Shown in pieces: positions 36,103 to 46,131 of a DNA stretch of 64,000 nt. The position numbers and the translations under genes are program-made. Position 1 is the stretch's first letter; every line of letters begins with the position of its first letter. The notes beneath the pieces are model-generated. The model worked only from the letters and a program-made list of their open reading frames with translations. It ran no database searches and was not told where the DNA came from. The DNA comes from Nigrospora sphaerica (taxonomy: Eukaryota > Ascomycota > Sordariomycetes > Amphisphaeriales > Apiosporaceae): contig JAGVVL010000002.1 of NCBI GenBank assembly GCA_018287875.1, positions 6,820,001 to 6,884,000 on the forward strand, read 5' to 3'.

Positions 36103-39100
36103 GGTGAGGGGCGCTGGAGTCGCGACGCTAGGCAGCGACGCGGGGCGTGATGGGACAAGTGAAGACGGGAAAAATCAGAGGCCAATCTCAAAAGGGAGGG
36201 GAACTGCTGGTGCGACGAGAGCATCAACGGTGGCCGGGCGCACTGGTGGGGGGTAAGAGAGGGAAAAGAAAAAGATGCGGCCGTGGATGGCGGGGGTGGA
36301 CTGAGGCGCTCGTCCCCGAGGAGAGGCGCTTCGCGATACAAAGGGAGGGAGTGTGTGGGTGGGTGTGTGGCGGTTGTTGTGCGGATAGGAAAGCGAAGTC
36401 AACAATCCATGTGGGTTGTTTTGTTGTTACGCGACGCGACTCAGTGCCCAAAAAAAGAGACAGACGTGCGCATGTGGTTGTTGGTTATTAGTTAGATTGC
36501 GTGGGTTAGTGCAGCCGCGCGCCGTCGCGCTGGCCTTCGAGTGGGCTAATCCCGATCAGGATGGAGCTGCTAGTCAGACGGCCGGGGGGATATCAGATCT
36601 GGGTACTATAAACACTCCAGGTTGCCAGGATCATCCGTGACCTCCGTTGGGACCGAGAAAGGCTGGATATTATAAATAAAGTTGCTACCTAAATCAAGTC
36701 CCGAAGAGGGTTGAAGTAGGCCAAGCTCCCCCCCAAAAACATGTATCGTGGGATGAAACCCACTTATCATCCGTACCCGTTCGTCACAAGCCCGAAATCT
36801 AATCTGTCTAGCACGAGCCGCTTCCATTCCAGGAAACGGGTTGAGAAGAGGTACCTAACCCAGAAGATGCATCTGCCCGGGTAGAGAGAGGGGGTACATC
36901 CATCTGGCACCGACGCCCAAGGTGAAGCGGCAACCTGCGCGTCCATGTGCACCGATCCCATGCCGCTGGCTGGCGGTTACCTTTGGTCGGCGGATGACGC
37001 CTAGAGAGCGAGACTAGTCATAAGAATTCCCTGCGCAGCATCCCGGGACTTTGGGGAGGTATCCGGAGGGTTGGTCATACAAGAACATCTACTATATATT
37101 ATCTCCCTTCATGCCTACCTGCCATTCCCGGCAAGCCGTACACTCTTACCCAGGCAAGGACTTACTCAGTTGGCGGTTTCCCCTGACCGCGATGGGGCGC
37201 GGCTTCCCATTCCGTCCGTGTTGGATGGCAACCCACCATGTCACTGCATCCGTCCATCCACCCACGCAAACGGATGGCTTCACGCTGTCCAGCTTCAGCT
37301 CTTGCTTTTTTGCTCTCGTTTGGACGCGCTCACGTCCGTTGTCAATATTTATCCATATTTCGGTCGCAACCACAGGGTAGAGTCGAGTCTTGCCAGTCTC
37401 GGCCGACTCGCCCGCGCCTCTCGTGATAATCCCAGTATCCGGTCGTCTGCCCAACCATGACTTCGCTCCCCTCGAGGACGTGGCGTCTGACTCTGGCCTC
37501 TCCAAAGGGCTGGTGTCTATGGAAGTATGCCCAGCCGGATCCTTGTCCCACCGAGGGCACATGGCAGCCGGGGCCGACCACAGCGCCATAGGGCCCAACC
37601 ATTTCCTCGCCCGTCGTGGCCGTGTCACATAGCACCCAGACGCGTTCCCGAAGGCCAAAGGAGAGGAGAAAGGAAGACAAAAAAATCCCGAAGTCGACTG
37701 TGCACAGCCGTGCTGTTCCACCGTCGCACCGCCCACCATCACGACCTTGGCCTTTGCCTTCCCTGTCATCCTATGCAGTGGCACTGTGCGCACATCTGAA
37801 ACTATCTCGCCGCCAGGAGCAGGCTAGATTCATCTGCTTCTTGACTCTTTAGGAAGGCAAAGAGGCGAGCCGGCGGGGAGGAGCCGATCGGTAGTGTTCG
37901 AACGCCATCTGCCTCTTTTCCGCTGCCGGGCCCAGGCCCAGCCTCCCATCGATCGCTACCCGTGCCGTGAGTGCCTGACATAGCCGCGCCCAGGGCTAAA
38001 AGCGGGAATGACAACCACCCGATCTCTTGCCCCTGAGGCCTTCGCCCATGAACCGGTGGGGCGGTGGTCTCATCTGCCCGCCTCGCGCCAGCTATCGTAG
38101 CCTGCTACGAGCACTTACACAGGCAATAAGCTTGATCCTTCTCGTGATGTCCAGTCTGCGGTGGCCGTCTTTGTATGTGCTCCGGTTGTCCTCTCTGAGG
38201 CCCCCAGGCCCCCCCCACTTGCCCTATCCGTTTGTCGACGCGGGCTTGTCTCTGCATAATTTTTTGCGGCACTGACAAGCGCTGTGCGCTTGCGGGCGAG
38301 TGCAGCATGGCGACAGTTGGGTCTTCCTCCGTGGTGACTGCCATCCCTCCGGGACGAGTGACTCGAGCTTTCTTGATGCCTTGCGTTCGTATTGGCTTGA
38401 GAGGATGGCCGCCAGGTGACGCCGTGCTTGGCTCACCAAGCTGGCCCTCATGTATCCCATCGAGTTGATGTCCCACGGGCTTGCCGTCGTCTCCTATCTC
38501 CCCCGGCTTCCGCCACCCGCGCCTCCCCACCGACAAGGGATGTCTGTTGGGTAGATGACTGACCGGCGGCACTGTCTCTCCATGCCCAAACAGGTATCAG
38601 CGGCTTTCTACGACATGTCACTCGATCTACCGCCCGTGTTTGGGCCTCCTCGTCTAAACACACGGCCCCTGTCACTGCGGCCCATCACAGCCTGCTCAAA
38701 GATGGGCAAGCCTCCGTCCTTGTGTTTCCGTACGGATGTGTTCTTTGCTTGTACACATCATAGCTCGTGGGGAAAACATGGGAGAACGTCGTGACAGCCG
38801 CAATGTCTATGTCGGCTGCAGCCAATCGCTGGCGCGGGCGCTTGGGTACCTCGCAGCCCGCCATTTCGAGAGCCGCGGCGAGCCTGTCGCCAGCGTGAGG
38901 CAGCGACAGCGGTGCTTCGCGGCTAGGTACAGAGAAAGAGAAAAAGATACCCCCTACCGGAATTGCCTTCGCGGCGGTCAGGACTCCGTAGCAAGCCCGT
39001 CTTCTCCTCGCTTCTGCGGCAGAGGGGCAGAAAAGACGGCCGGCCACACGAAATGCTACCTGGTGGGGAGGGACTTGGTGCCATCCTTTGGTTGGGGCCC

Positions 39101-40188
39101 GCGGCGTACACGTGTGTCGAGTCAAGCAATCCTTGCCTGGCATCTCGTCTACTCAGCATGGCTATTCCTTTGTTCTACCCTCCTCAGAAATCCCGGGTCG
39201 CCTGGTAACGTCGCCGGCACTATCTGCAGCCATCCGTCAGGTTGCTTTCTATCAAAACTCCCCTATGCGGCCCCCAAGCAGGCCCAGTCCCTGTTTGGAG
39301 GGTGGAAGCCAGCCTATCATGTATTTGCGGTGTCAAACCCATTTGCTGTTTCTAGCCAGCTCCGCTGCGTCATGCAGTCGTCTGTGATGGCCCTTTTCGG
39401 GCCAATACTTGCGGGCTGGTGGAATGTACTGAAACCCAACTAGCCTCGACGATGTACTGCCCTCCGCAGATTGACTTGACACCCATGGGTGGTGATGGTA
39501 CGGGGCCGGCGGCACCGCTTGGTCGTGTCTTGAGAGGCCCGATCCCGAAACGTTCCGCTCCATTAGGAAATCAACTGCGCCGGCCAGTCCCCTTTTCCCC
39601 GTCGGGTTTGTCCAGTCTGGTGCCCTCCATCCTGCGGGCAGTATAGGTGGTTTAGAAACACGTTGGTCAGCCTCGCCATTTTCCTGCCCCCCCTTCTAGC
39701 CAGGCCCCATCAACTACCTGCCACTTCGTGTCTTTGAACTCGAACTCTGCAAAAAGTGGTGGATGCGCAAAAAACGGCCATCCTTGCTCTCACGTGTCGG
39801 TTCCAGATATAGTCGACAAAGAGAATACGCCGGCTACAGCTAGCGATCAGGTTGCGCTGGTCACCGCCAGGCACTACGCAGCGAGCTTCATGACTTGGGC
39901 AGTCAGAAAAGGAGCAGTTTCGAAGCCACCCCGGTTTGCGCCAGAGGAGAGTCGGCTCTTCTGATGGCGAGGGTGACATTTGGAAGCCCACTAACCCTCC
40001 GTTTGCCCGGCTCAAAAACACTTGTTCTTTTTCCTCTCGTCGCTCCCTCCGACCCCCGCCCCCATCCAATTCCTGCCAGAGTTGTCTGAGGTTTCTGGCA
40101 TACCCCCCGTTGGGACCCTGTGGTCGCCACTTCTGGCAACCTCACCTTGCAGCAAATTTCGAGACATCTTCCATCCTCGTTTACCGCC
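36103..40188. other. 4.1-kb divergent intergenic region TOP2 / APSES gene
   Basis: This is the largest gene-free stretch. It lies between the TOP2 start and the APSES factor start, so both promoters are here. GC content is moderate to high, with AT-richer parts around 36.4-37.1 kb. ORFs up to 235 codons (38736-39443, plus) occur but have no motif and overlap an equally open minus frame. A long regulatory region is common for fungal developmental transcription factors. Confidence 0.45.
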
Positions 40189-41848
40189 ATGCTATCGGTG
40201 GCTTCCCTTCTTAACCCTGCCCCTTCGGGGGAGTCATGCCATCGGCTTCCTCCCAGCCCAGCGGCCTCATCGCCCACAAACTCCTTCGCCGACGAGACGG
40301 CCTTCCACGACCGCGCTGTGATGCCCAAGCACAGGATGCCCAAGGATGTGGCCGTCTTCACCAAAGGCCGGGCGAAGGGGCTTGTCGGGTTCCCCCCGCA
40401 CGAGAGGTTAGACGAGGCTTCCTTGCGTCAGGTCCGGAAGTACCACGTGTTTCCCTTCGGAAAGATACAGGAGTATTGCCGGCACATCCCTTACAACAGC
40501 GGGAAAAAGGACTTCTTTGAGAAGACGGGGCGAGAGAGCTTTGAAGGTAAGCGCCGTTCCCCCCAGTCGTCGGGTTTGCTGGCCTGGCAGTTATTGACCC
40601 TATCACAGTCTTTCAATACGTTTTCAAACTCCCTGGCGACGATGCCGAGTACGCTGTCATGTGGGACTACAACGTTGGCCTCGTCCGCATGACACCCTTC
40701 TTTAAGTGCTGCAAATACTCCAAGGTGAGTGGCACACGGACCCGTCGGGACAGCATCGAACTGACACTCACAGACAACACCGGCCAAGATGCTGAATATG
40801 AACCCGGGGCTGAAGGAGATCACCCACAGTATCACTGGTGGCTCCATCATGGCTCAGGGTGGGCCATCCTCCTCTCCGGCCCTTTTCGTTTCGTTCTGAC
40901 GCGCTGACACGACCGATAGGATACTGGATGCCCTATCAGTGTGCCAGAGCGGTCTGCGCCACCTTCTGCCACCACATCGCCGGAGCCCTGATCCCCATCT
41001 TCGGCCCTGACTTCCCCTCCATCTGCATCCCACCCGGGGCTCCGGACCATGCGCGCATGATCATCGACCCTGCAATCATCAGCCAGTCGACGCGCGAGGC
41101 CGATTACCACCGCCGGGTCTACAGCAGCATGGTGCCGCCTGCGGGCGCCATGAGCCCGCCGCGAGACCATCGCCACGTTCTCGGCCCGTGCTACGAAGAC
41201 GACCGGGTCTCCCAGACCCGCCCGCGCGTGCGGCGGCCCATCGTCACGCGCGACCACCCCTACGGCGTCGACACGGACGGCGAGGTATTGCCCATCGCCG
41301 ACCACAGCAGCGGCATCCGCGACGACTACTCGTGTCCGCCCGCACGGACCGCCGCCGCGCCAGCGCGGCCCCTCGGGCCCTGGCACCATGCCGGCGCTAC
41401 TGGCTTCTACGATGCCCCCCTGCACAGCCCGTGGCTGAGCGCGGTGCCCAGCTTCGTCCGGCCGCCTCTACGGCCCCCGGCAACCCTTCCCCCCCTCCAC
41501 CCGACCAGCCACCCGGCCGATGTGCCGGCCTACCCGCCCGCCGTCCCGGCGTACCTGCAGCGCAAGCGCTCGGCCGAGCATCTCAATGCCGACAGCTCGG
41601 CCCCACGGTGGGCGCCCGCGGCGCCGAATCCGGGAGCGGCGAAGCCGCCGTCGCGGGACAAAGCGGCGGGCCAGCCCCCGCTGATGGGCCCTGACAAGAA
41701 CGCGGCGCTTCTCCTCATGAACCTGCGCGTGGGCGACCCGGCCATCACGGCCGATGTGAAAGGAAGGCGCCAGGGGGTCGCCTCGGCGACTGTCTCGCCT
41801 GTTGATGATTCGTTTCCAAGGAAGCGGGTGAGGGCCAACTCCATGTAG
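40189..41848 (+). CDS. APSES/KilA-N-type transcription factor
   Basis: Exons 40189..40546, 40609..40724, 40774..40858 and 40920..41848 give 495 residues. The region of about residues 60-240 looks like the fungal KilA-N/APSES DNA-binding fold: [21 protein letters not shown], a basic stretch [49 protein letters not shown] (the typical W-D...GLVR.T.fFk strand-helix), then [28 protein letters not shown], the helix pair with [10 protein letters not shown] that marks APSES proteins, and [15 protein letters not shown]. No ankyrin repeats follow; the C-terminal half is Pro/Ala-rich and ends in a basic KRVRANSM. Absence of ankyrins fits the Xbp1-like or StuA-like branches better than Swi4/Mbp1. Targets are unknown. 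The start [10 protein letters not shown] begins a short leader often seen in fungal regulators. Confidence 0.8.
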
Positions 41849-42224
41849 GACACATGGCAGGCAGAAGGGAATGGACAAGGCGGCGTTCGCGGGTTTGCCA
41901 TGGTTATGGGGCTTTGAGGCTTGCCTTAATGGAGAGTGGATAGAGGTCTGCGAACTGACCCTAGAAGCGCATGCTCCTGGGTGCTTTTTGTTTTAAGGCG
42001 TTGGTGGAGTCGGCCGCGGGGCTCCAGGAGCTGGGCGTCGTTATTTCGGAGGGCCAGAAGTCGTAGTAGTTCATCATCCTCCATTCGTTCACTGTTGGGA
42101 TCTTCCCTGTGGATAACTTCACGTCACCCCCTTTTGGAGCTCGGTCCCGGCACTGTGGTGTCAGCAGCGCGGGGGTTTGCTGTGATCTTGGCATACATCT
42201 ATTCATCGGGTAATCAACCACGGC
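41849..42224. other. convergent intergenic region APSES gene / CNS1
   Basis: These 376 bp lie between two convergent stop codons. I see nothing beyond presumptive 3' UTRs. Confidence 0.5.
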
Positions 42225-43478
42225 CTAGTTACCTCTCCGCAGCGCCCGCTGCTTTTTGTACTCCTGGGCCCAGCCCTCGGCCTTGGCCTTGGGCACGACG
42301 AATATACGCACGACCTCGTCGATGACCTCGACCTTGTCCGAGGACAGGACCTTGAGGAGAGGCACCTTCTTGCCCACCTTGATCAAGCCACCCGACACGG
42401 TATCCATGTAGCATTCGACATTCCCCAGGGTGTATTCGCCATTCTTATCCCACGGTAGCGGGAAGACGTAGCCCAGGTGGTCCGACACCGTCTCGTTCTC
42501 GTTGAAGGCCTTGATGAAGTCCGACTCGAGATCGGCCGGGTACAGCAGCACCGTGGGGAAGCTGACGGAGCTGCGCGGGTCGTCGGGGTCCGGGACGAGC
42601 TGGACCTTGGCGTCCTCCATGTCGGGGGGCTTCGCCGTCGAGCGCAGGGTGATGTTGCGCGCCTTGAGGGCCGTCTTGAGCAGCAGGTCGCGCCGCCGCT
42701 CGCGCGCGAGCCGCTCCTCCTCCTGCCGCCGCCGCGCCGTGACCTGCGCGCTCCGCTTGACGATGTCGGCCGCCACGGCCTTGAGCGCGGCGTTGGCGGG
42801 GTCGAGCTCGAGGCCGCGAGCGCAGGCCTCGTCGGCCTCGTCGACGCGGTCGACGGCCAGGAAGGCCTTAGCGCAGCGGTAGTAGGCCTTGAGGTTGCGC
42901 GGGTTGAGGCGGAGCGCGGCGGCGCCGTCCAGCCAGCAGCTCCGGTAGTTCTTGAGCTCCAGGTGGCAGGCAGCCCGATTACCGTACAACGACTCGAGCA
43001 ACTGCTTCTGCTCCGCCACCTCATCGGGCGTGGCCTCGGCGGCCTCGGCCTCCCCAGCGGCTTGTTCCCCGCGGGCGGCTGCGGCCCGCTTGCGCTCCTC
43101 GCCCAGGAGGACCAAAATACCTTTGGTATAGAACTCCTTGGCGTCCCACCATCCGCGCGCCTTGAAGCACTCGTTGCCGCGGCCCTTGAAGCCCGAGGCG
43201 ACCTCGAAGGGGGAGCCCTCGTATGCGAGGGCCTTCAGGGCCTCGACGTCGTCGTTCTCCTCCAGCTCCGTCATAAAGAAGGGTGATTTTTTGAGATCGG
43301 CCACGACCTCATCGACCGTCATGTTCTTGGTCATGGCGCGGGCCGGCGACAGCCCCGGCCCGGCAGCGACGGGCTGGCTGGGGGCGTTGGCGCCGGGAGC
43401 CGGCCCTTGGGCGTCGGGCTGCTGTGACGATACCTGCAGCTTGGCTGCCATCTCGTCTGTGATTTCTTCCAGGTGCAT
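42225..43478 (-). CDS. CNS1: Hsp90/Hsp70 co-chaperone Cns1 (TTC4 homologue)
   Basis: Cns1 is a TPR co-chaperone that binds Hsp90 and Hsp70 and helps translation factor folding. This intronless gene encodes 417 residues. After a Pro/Ala-rich N-terminus comes the block SPFFMTELEENDDVEALKALAYEGSP, diagnostic for the Cns1/TTC4 family, then three TPR units (about residues 115-240: KGRGNECFKARGWWDAKEFYTKGI, LYGNRAACHLELKNYRSCWLDGAAAL, LKAYYRCAKAFLAVDRVDEADEAC). A charged coiled stretch rich in Arg/Glu leads to the C-terminal domain with TVLLYPADLESDFIKAF and YVFPLPWDKNGEYT. The start is ATG at 43478 (MHLEEIT); an in-frame ATG at 43562 would add 28 residues without family likeness. It diverges from HIS5. 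Confidence 0.9.
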   Translation of the reverse strand: MHLEEITDEMAAKLQVSSQQPDAQGPAPGANAPSQPVAAGPGLSPARAMTKNMTVDEVVADLKKSPFFMTELEENDDVEALKALAYEGSPFEVASGFKGRGNECFKARGWWDAKEFYTKGILVLLGEERKRAAAARGEQAAGEAEAAEATPDEVAEQKQLLESLYGNRAACHLELKNYRSCWLDGAAALRLNPRNLKAYYRCAKAFLAVDRVDEADEACARGLELDPANAALKAVAADIVKRSAQVTARRRQEEERLARERRRDLLLKTALKARNITLRSTAKPPDMEDAKVQLVPDPDDPRSSVSFPTVLLYPADLESDFIKAFNENETVSDHLGYVFPLPWDKNGEYTLGNVECYMDTVSGGLIKVGKKVPLLKVLSSDKVEVIDEVVRIFVVPKAKAEGWAQEYKKQRALRRGN

Positions 43479-43709
43479 GGTGACGGGGGGCTGTTTGCAA
43501 AAGGGGACCAAACCTGGCCAGTACTGTCCGTACGGTCTGCCAAACGGCTTGGTATTGTTCAAATAGTTGCGCCAGTCTTTTGCGCTCGCGCCCGACCAAA
43601 CATCGTCATTTTGAGAATTTACCTTTGCTTAGGTTGGTCACCATGGATGTACCTGGATGGTTCCATGCCCTCAAGCGAGGGGCATTATGCAACAATCGGG
43701 AGTACCCTC

Positions 43710-43716
43710 TGACTCA
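43710..43716 (+). promoter_or_regulatory. TGACTCA site (Gcn4/CPC1-type)
   Basis: A perfect TGACTCA lies 632 bp upstream of the HIS5 ATG. Gcn4 in yeast and CPC1/CpcA in filamentous fungi bind this palindrome to induce amino-acid genes on starvation. Confidence 0.55.
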
Positions 43717-44155
43717 CCCGTCTCCCCATGGTTTGCATGTACCTCCTTATGAGAGCCGGACGGTATACAAGTACCGCTGAGGCAGGCAAACCCAACGTCC
43801 TTCAACCCTTGAGGCCGCGCCCATAAATCGACACGCATGTGGACGGGGACGGCAAATAACAGCTGGGCTCGCGACAGCTTACAAACACCCAACAAGAAGA
43901 GTTCTGACACAGATGCCAAGCATGCTTAAGTTGGCACATTGCAAACAATGTGGTTTGACGTACGGATATTTGCGACACACGCGACTAGGCGGCTGTATGC
44001 ACCTAGACTCCTTTTTCCGGGGTATGCACCAATTGAAGTTTTCCACCCACCGGCCATCGGCCCTCGCCCGCTGGTGAGTAGGAACGACCCGCTTCTGACG
44101 ATAGGATTGGTATATGGGATGCATGGGTGGCATTGCCCGTTCCGACCCCGAAAGA

Positions 44156-44161
44156 TGACTC
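44156..44161 (+). promoter_or_regulatory. TGACTC half site upstream of HIS5
   Basis: The core TGACTC lies about 186 bp before the HIS5 ATG, within typical range for a CPC1/Gcn4 site. The seventh base is T instead of A. Confidence 0.4.
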
Positions 44162-44264
44162 TTCTTAGACTGCGTAAGTGATACTCTGCCACTCTCCAAG
44201 GTAACTGGCACTCTTGGCACGACTATAAGAAACGGGACCACGACAGCGGAAGACTGGCATCGTC

Positions 44265-44270
44265 GAGTCA
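44265..44270 (-). promoter_or_regulatory. TGACTC half site (reverse) upstream of HIS5
   Basis: GAGTCA on plus reads TGACTC on minus, about 72 bp before the HIS5 ATG. It may fall in the leader, depending on the true transcription start. Confidence 0.35.
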
Positions 44271-44341
44271 GGTCGCGTTGCATCGGGTGAAAAGAGAAGA
44301 GAAAAGAGAAAAAGAATATCCTGCCTGGGGCGGACAGAAGA

Positions 44342-45694
44342 ATGTCTCCCTTCAACCTGCAGACCTGCGCCAGGAAGAACATCCTGGCGCTCGAGCCGTA
44401 CCGCTGCGCGAGAGAGTATGTCGGTGTAGTAGTCCCTGGCTCACGGCCCAGCCCGCATCGGGACTGACAAGTGCAACGCAGCGACTACAAAGATGACGGC
44501 ACCAACGTGCTCCTGGACGCCAACGAGAACGCCTTTGGCCCGTCGTTGCCGAGCACCTTGCTCGCCGGTGCCGGCGCCCCGGCATCCAAGCCGGGCGGAG
44601 CGGCGCCCGATATAGACCTCCTGGGCCTGCACCGGTACCCGGATCCGCACCAGCACGACCTCAAGCAGCTGTTCTGCGCCATGCGGAACACGCACCACCA
44701 CACGCAGCAGACCATCGGGCCCGAGCACCTCTTCGTCGGCGTCGGCAGCGACGAGGTCATCGACGCGCTGCTGCGCTGCTTCTGCGTCCCGAGCCAGGAC
44801 CGCATCCTCGTCTGCCCGCCGACGTACGGCATGTACTCGGTCTCGGCACAGGTCAACGACGTCGGGCTCGTCAAGGTGCCGCTGCGGCCGGCGCCCGACT
44901 TCGGCCTCGACGTCGACGCCGTCTGCGCCGCCCTGGAGCGCGAGCCCCACGTCAAGCTGGCCTACTTCTGCTCGCCGGGCAACCCGACGGGCGCGCTGCT
45001 GGCCAAGGACGACGTCCGCCGCGTCCTCGAGCACCCGACCTGGAACGGCATCGTCGTGCTCGACGAGGCCTACATCGATTTCTCGCCCGACGGCGCCTCC
45101 CTGGCCGAGTGGGTCGCCGAGTGGCCCAACCTCGTCGTCATGCAGACGCTGTCCAAGGCCTTCGGCCTCGCCGGCATCCGCCTCGGCGCCGGCTTCGCCG
45201 CGCCCCCCGTTGCCCGCCTCCTCAACAGCTTCAAGGCCCCCTACAACATCTCGAGCCCGACGAGCGCCCTGGCCTGTCACGCCCTCGCGCCTGAGGGCCG
45301 CGCCACCATGGAGGCCAACCGCCGTCAGATCGTCGCGCAGCGCGAGCGCCTCACGCGCGCGCTCCCCCAGATCCCCGGCGTCGGCCGCCTGCGCGGCGGC
45401 GTTGAGAGTAACTTTTTGCTCTACGAGATGCTCAACGCCCGCGGCGAGCCCGACAACGCCACCGCCCTTGCCGTTTACGAGACTCTGGCCGAGCACCGCG
45501 GCGTCGTCGTGCGCTTCCGCGGCAAGGAGCACGGCTGCCTTGGCTGCCTGCGCATCACCGTCGGCACCGAGCCCGAGGTCACACGCTTCCTCGCCGCCCT
45601 CGAGAAGACGCTGGCCGACGTCCGCGCCCAGCAAGGCGCCGCGCCCACCGACGAGGCCGACAAGGAGAAGGCGGCTAGCGCCGTGGTCGCGTAG
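44342..45694 (+). CDS. HIS5: histidinol-phosphate aminotransferase
   Basis: The enzyme converts imidazole-acetol phosphate and glutamate to histidinol phosphate in histidine synthesis. Exons 44342..44415 and 44482..45694 (66-nt intron, GA|GTATGT to AACGCAG|C) give 428 residues. Class I/II aminotransferase features are visible: LLDANENAFGPS and LHRYPDPHQHDLK at the N-terminus, the cofactor loop GVGSDEVIDALLRCFC, CSPGNPTGALL, VLDEAYIDF, the PLP-binding Lys at about residue 250 in QTLSKAFGLAGIRLG, and the substrate-binding Arg in GCLRITVGT near the end. The start MSPFNLQTCARKNILALEPYRCAR fits the family closely. The C-terminal ~25 residues are Ala/Glu/Lys-rich and probably variable. Upstream TGACTC sites suggest cross-pathway control. 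Confidence 0.96.
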
Positions 45695-46131
45695 GCCACC
45701 TGCTGCCCGTCCCGCCGTGACCGAATACGGGTGATCCTGTTATATTCCACGAGACCAAGCTAGAGCAGATCCCCCGAGCGTTGTCGAACCTGGCAGAATC
45801 GATGTGCAGGAAGTTCTGACCCGAGAGCCCCTAAGAGCCCATAGTTCCCGTAAAATGGAAAATGTATACTCATTCGAGGCGGCAAGACTATCTAATAGAG
45901 CTTTTCGAAGGGGTATATCATAACATCTATGCATAATTCATATCTAATGGTGGGTATCACGACCTCGCGTCCTTGCTGGCACCCCTCTCGCGAGGAGCTG
46001 ATTATGCCAGCTCCCAAAGCAGCGCGCCGGCAACCCACACCAGCAAAATCACCGGCCAGCCCGAGGCGCGCACTCCCGCCGCCTCGTTGGATCGCTTGGT
46101 AGGTACGCCGGCAGCCACCGGGGCCGGGGCG
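45695..46131. other. convergent region HIS5 / Dfg5 gene
   Basis: Between the HIS5 stop and the Dfg5 stop as read. The part 46002-46131 keeps an open minus-strand frame that encodes a Ser/Thr/Pro segment and a hydrophobic end, which looks like the lost GPI tail of the neighbouring gene. The rest shows AT-rich 3' flank sequence only. Confidence 0.6.

Larger units (their letters stand above)
43479..44341. promoter_or_regulatory. divergent promoter region CNS1 / HIS5
   Basis: This 863-bp region separates two divergent starts. It contains three TGACTC elements, listed separately, and a purine-rich GAAAAGAGAAGAGAAAAGAG tract at about 44288-44312 just before HIS5. No gene is visible. Confidence 0.6.

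Noticed and set aside
38736..39443. 235-codon plus-strand ORF in the TOP2/APSES gap
   Set aside because: It has no recognisable domain, overlaps another open frame on minus, and its composition does not resemble neighbouring proteins.
44441..45634. 397-codon minus-strand ORF opposite HIS5
   Set aside because: It is antisense to HIS5, which has all family motifs. Strong third-position GC bias makes the reverse frame stop-free.
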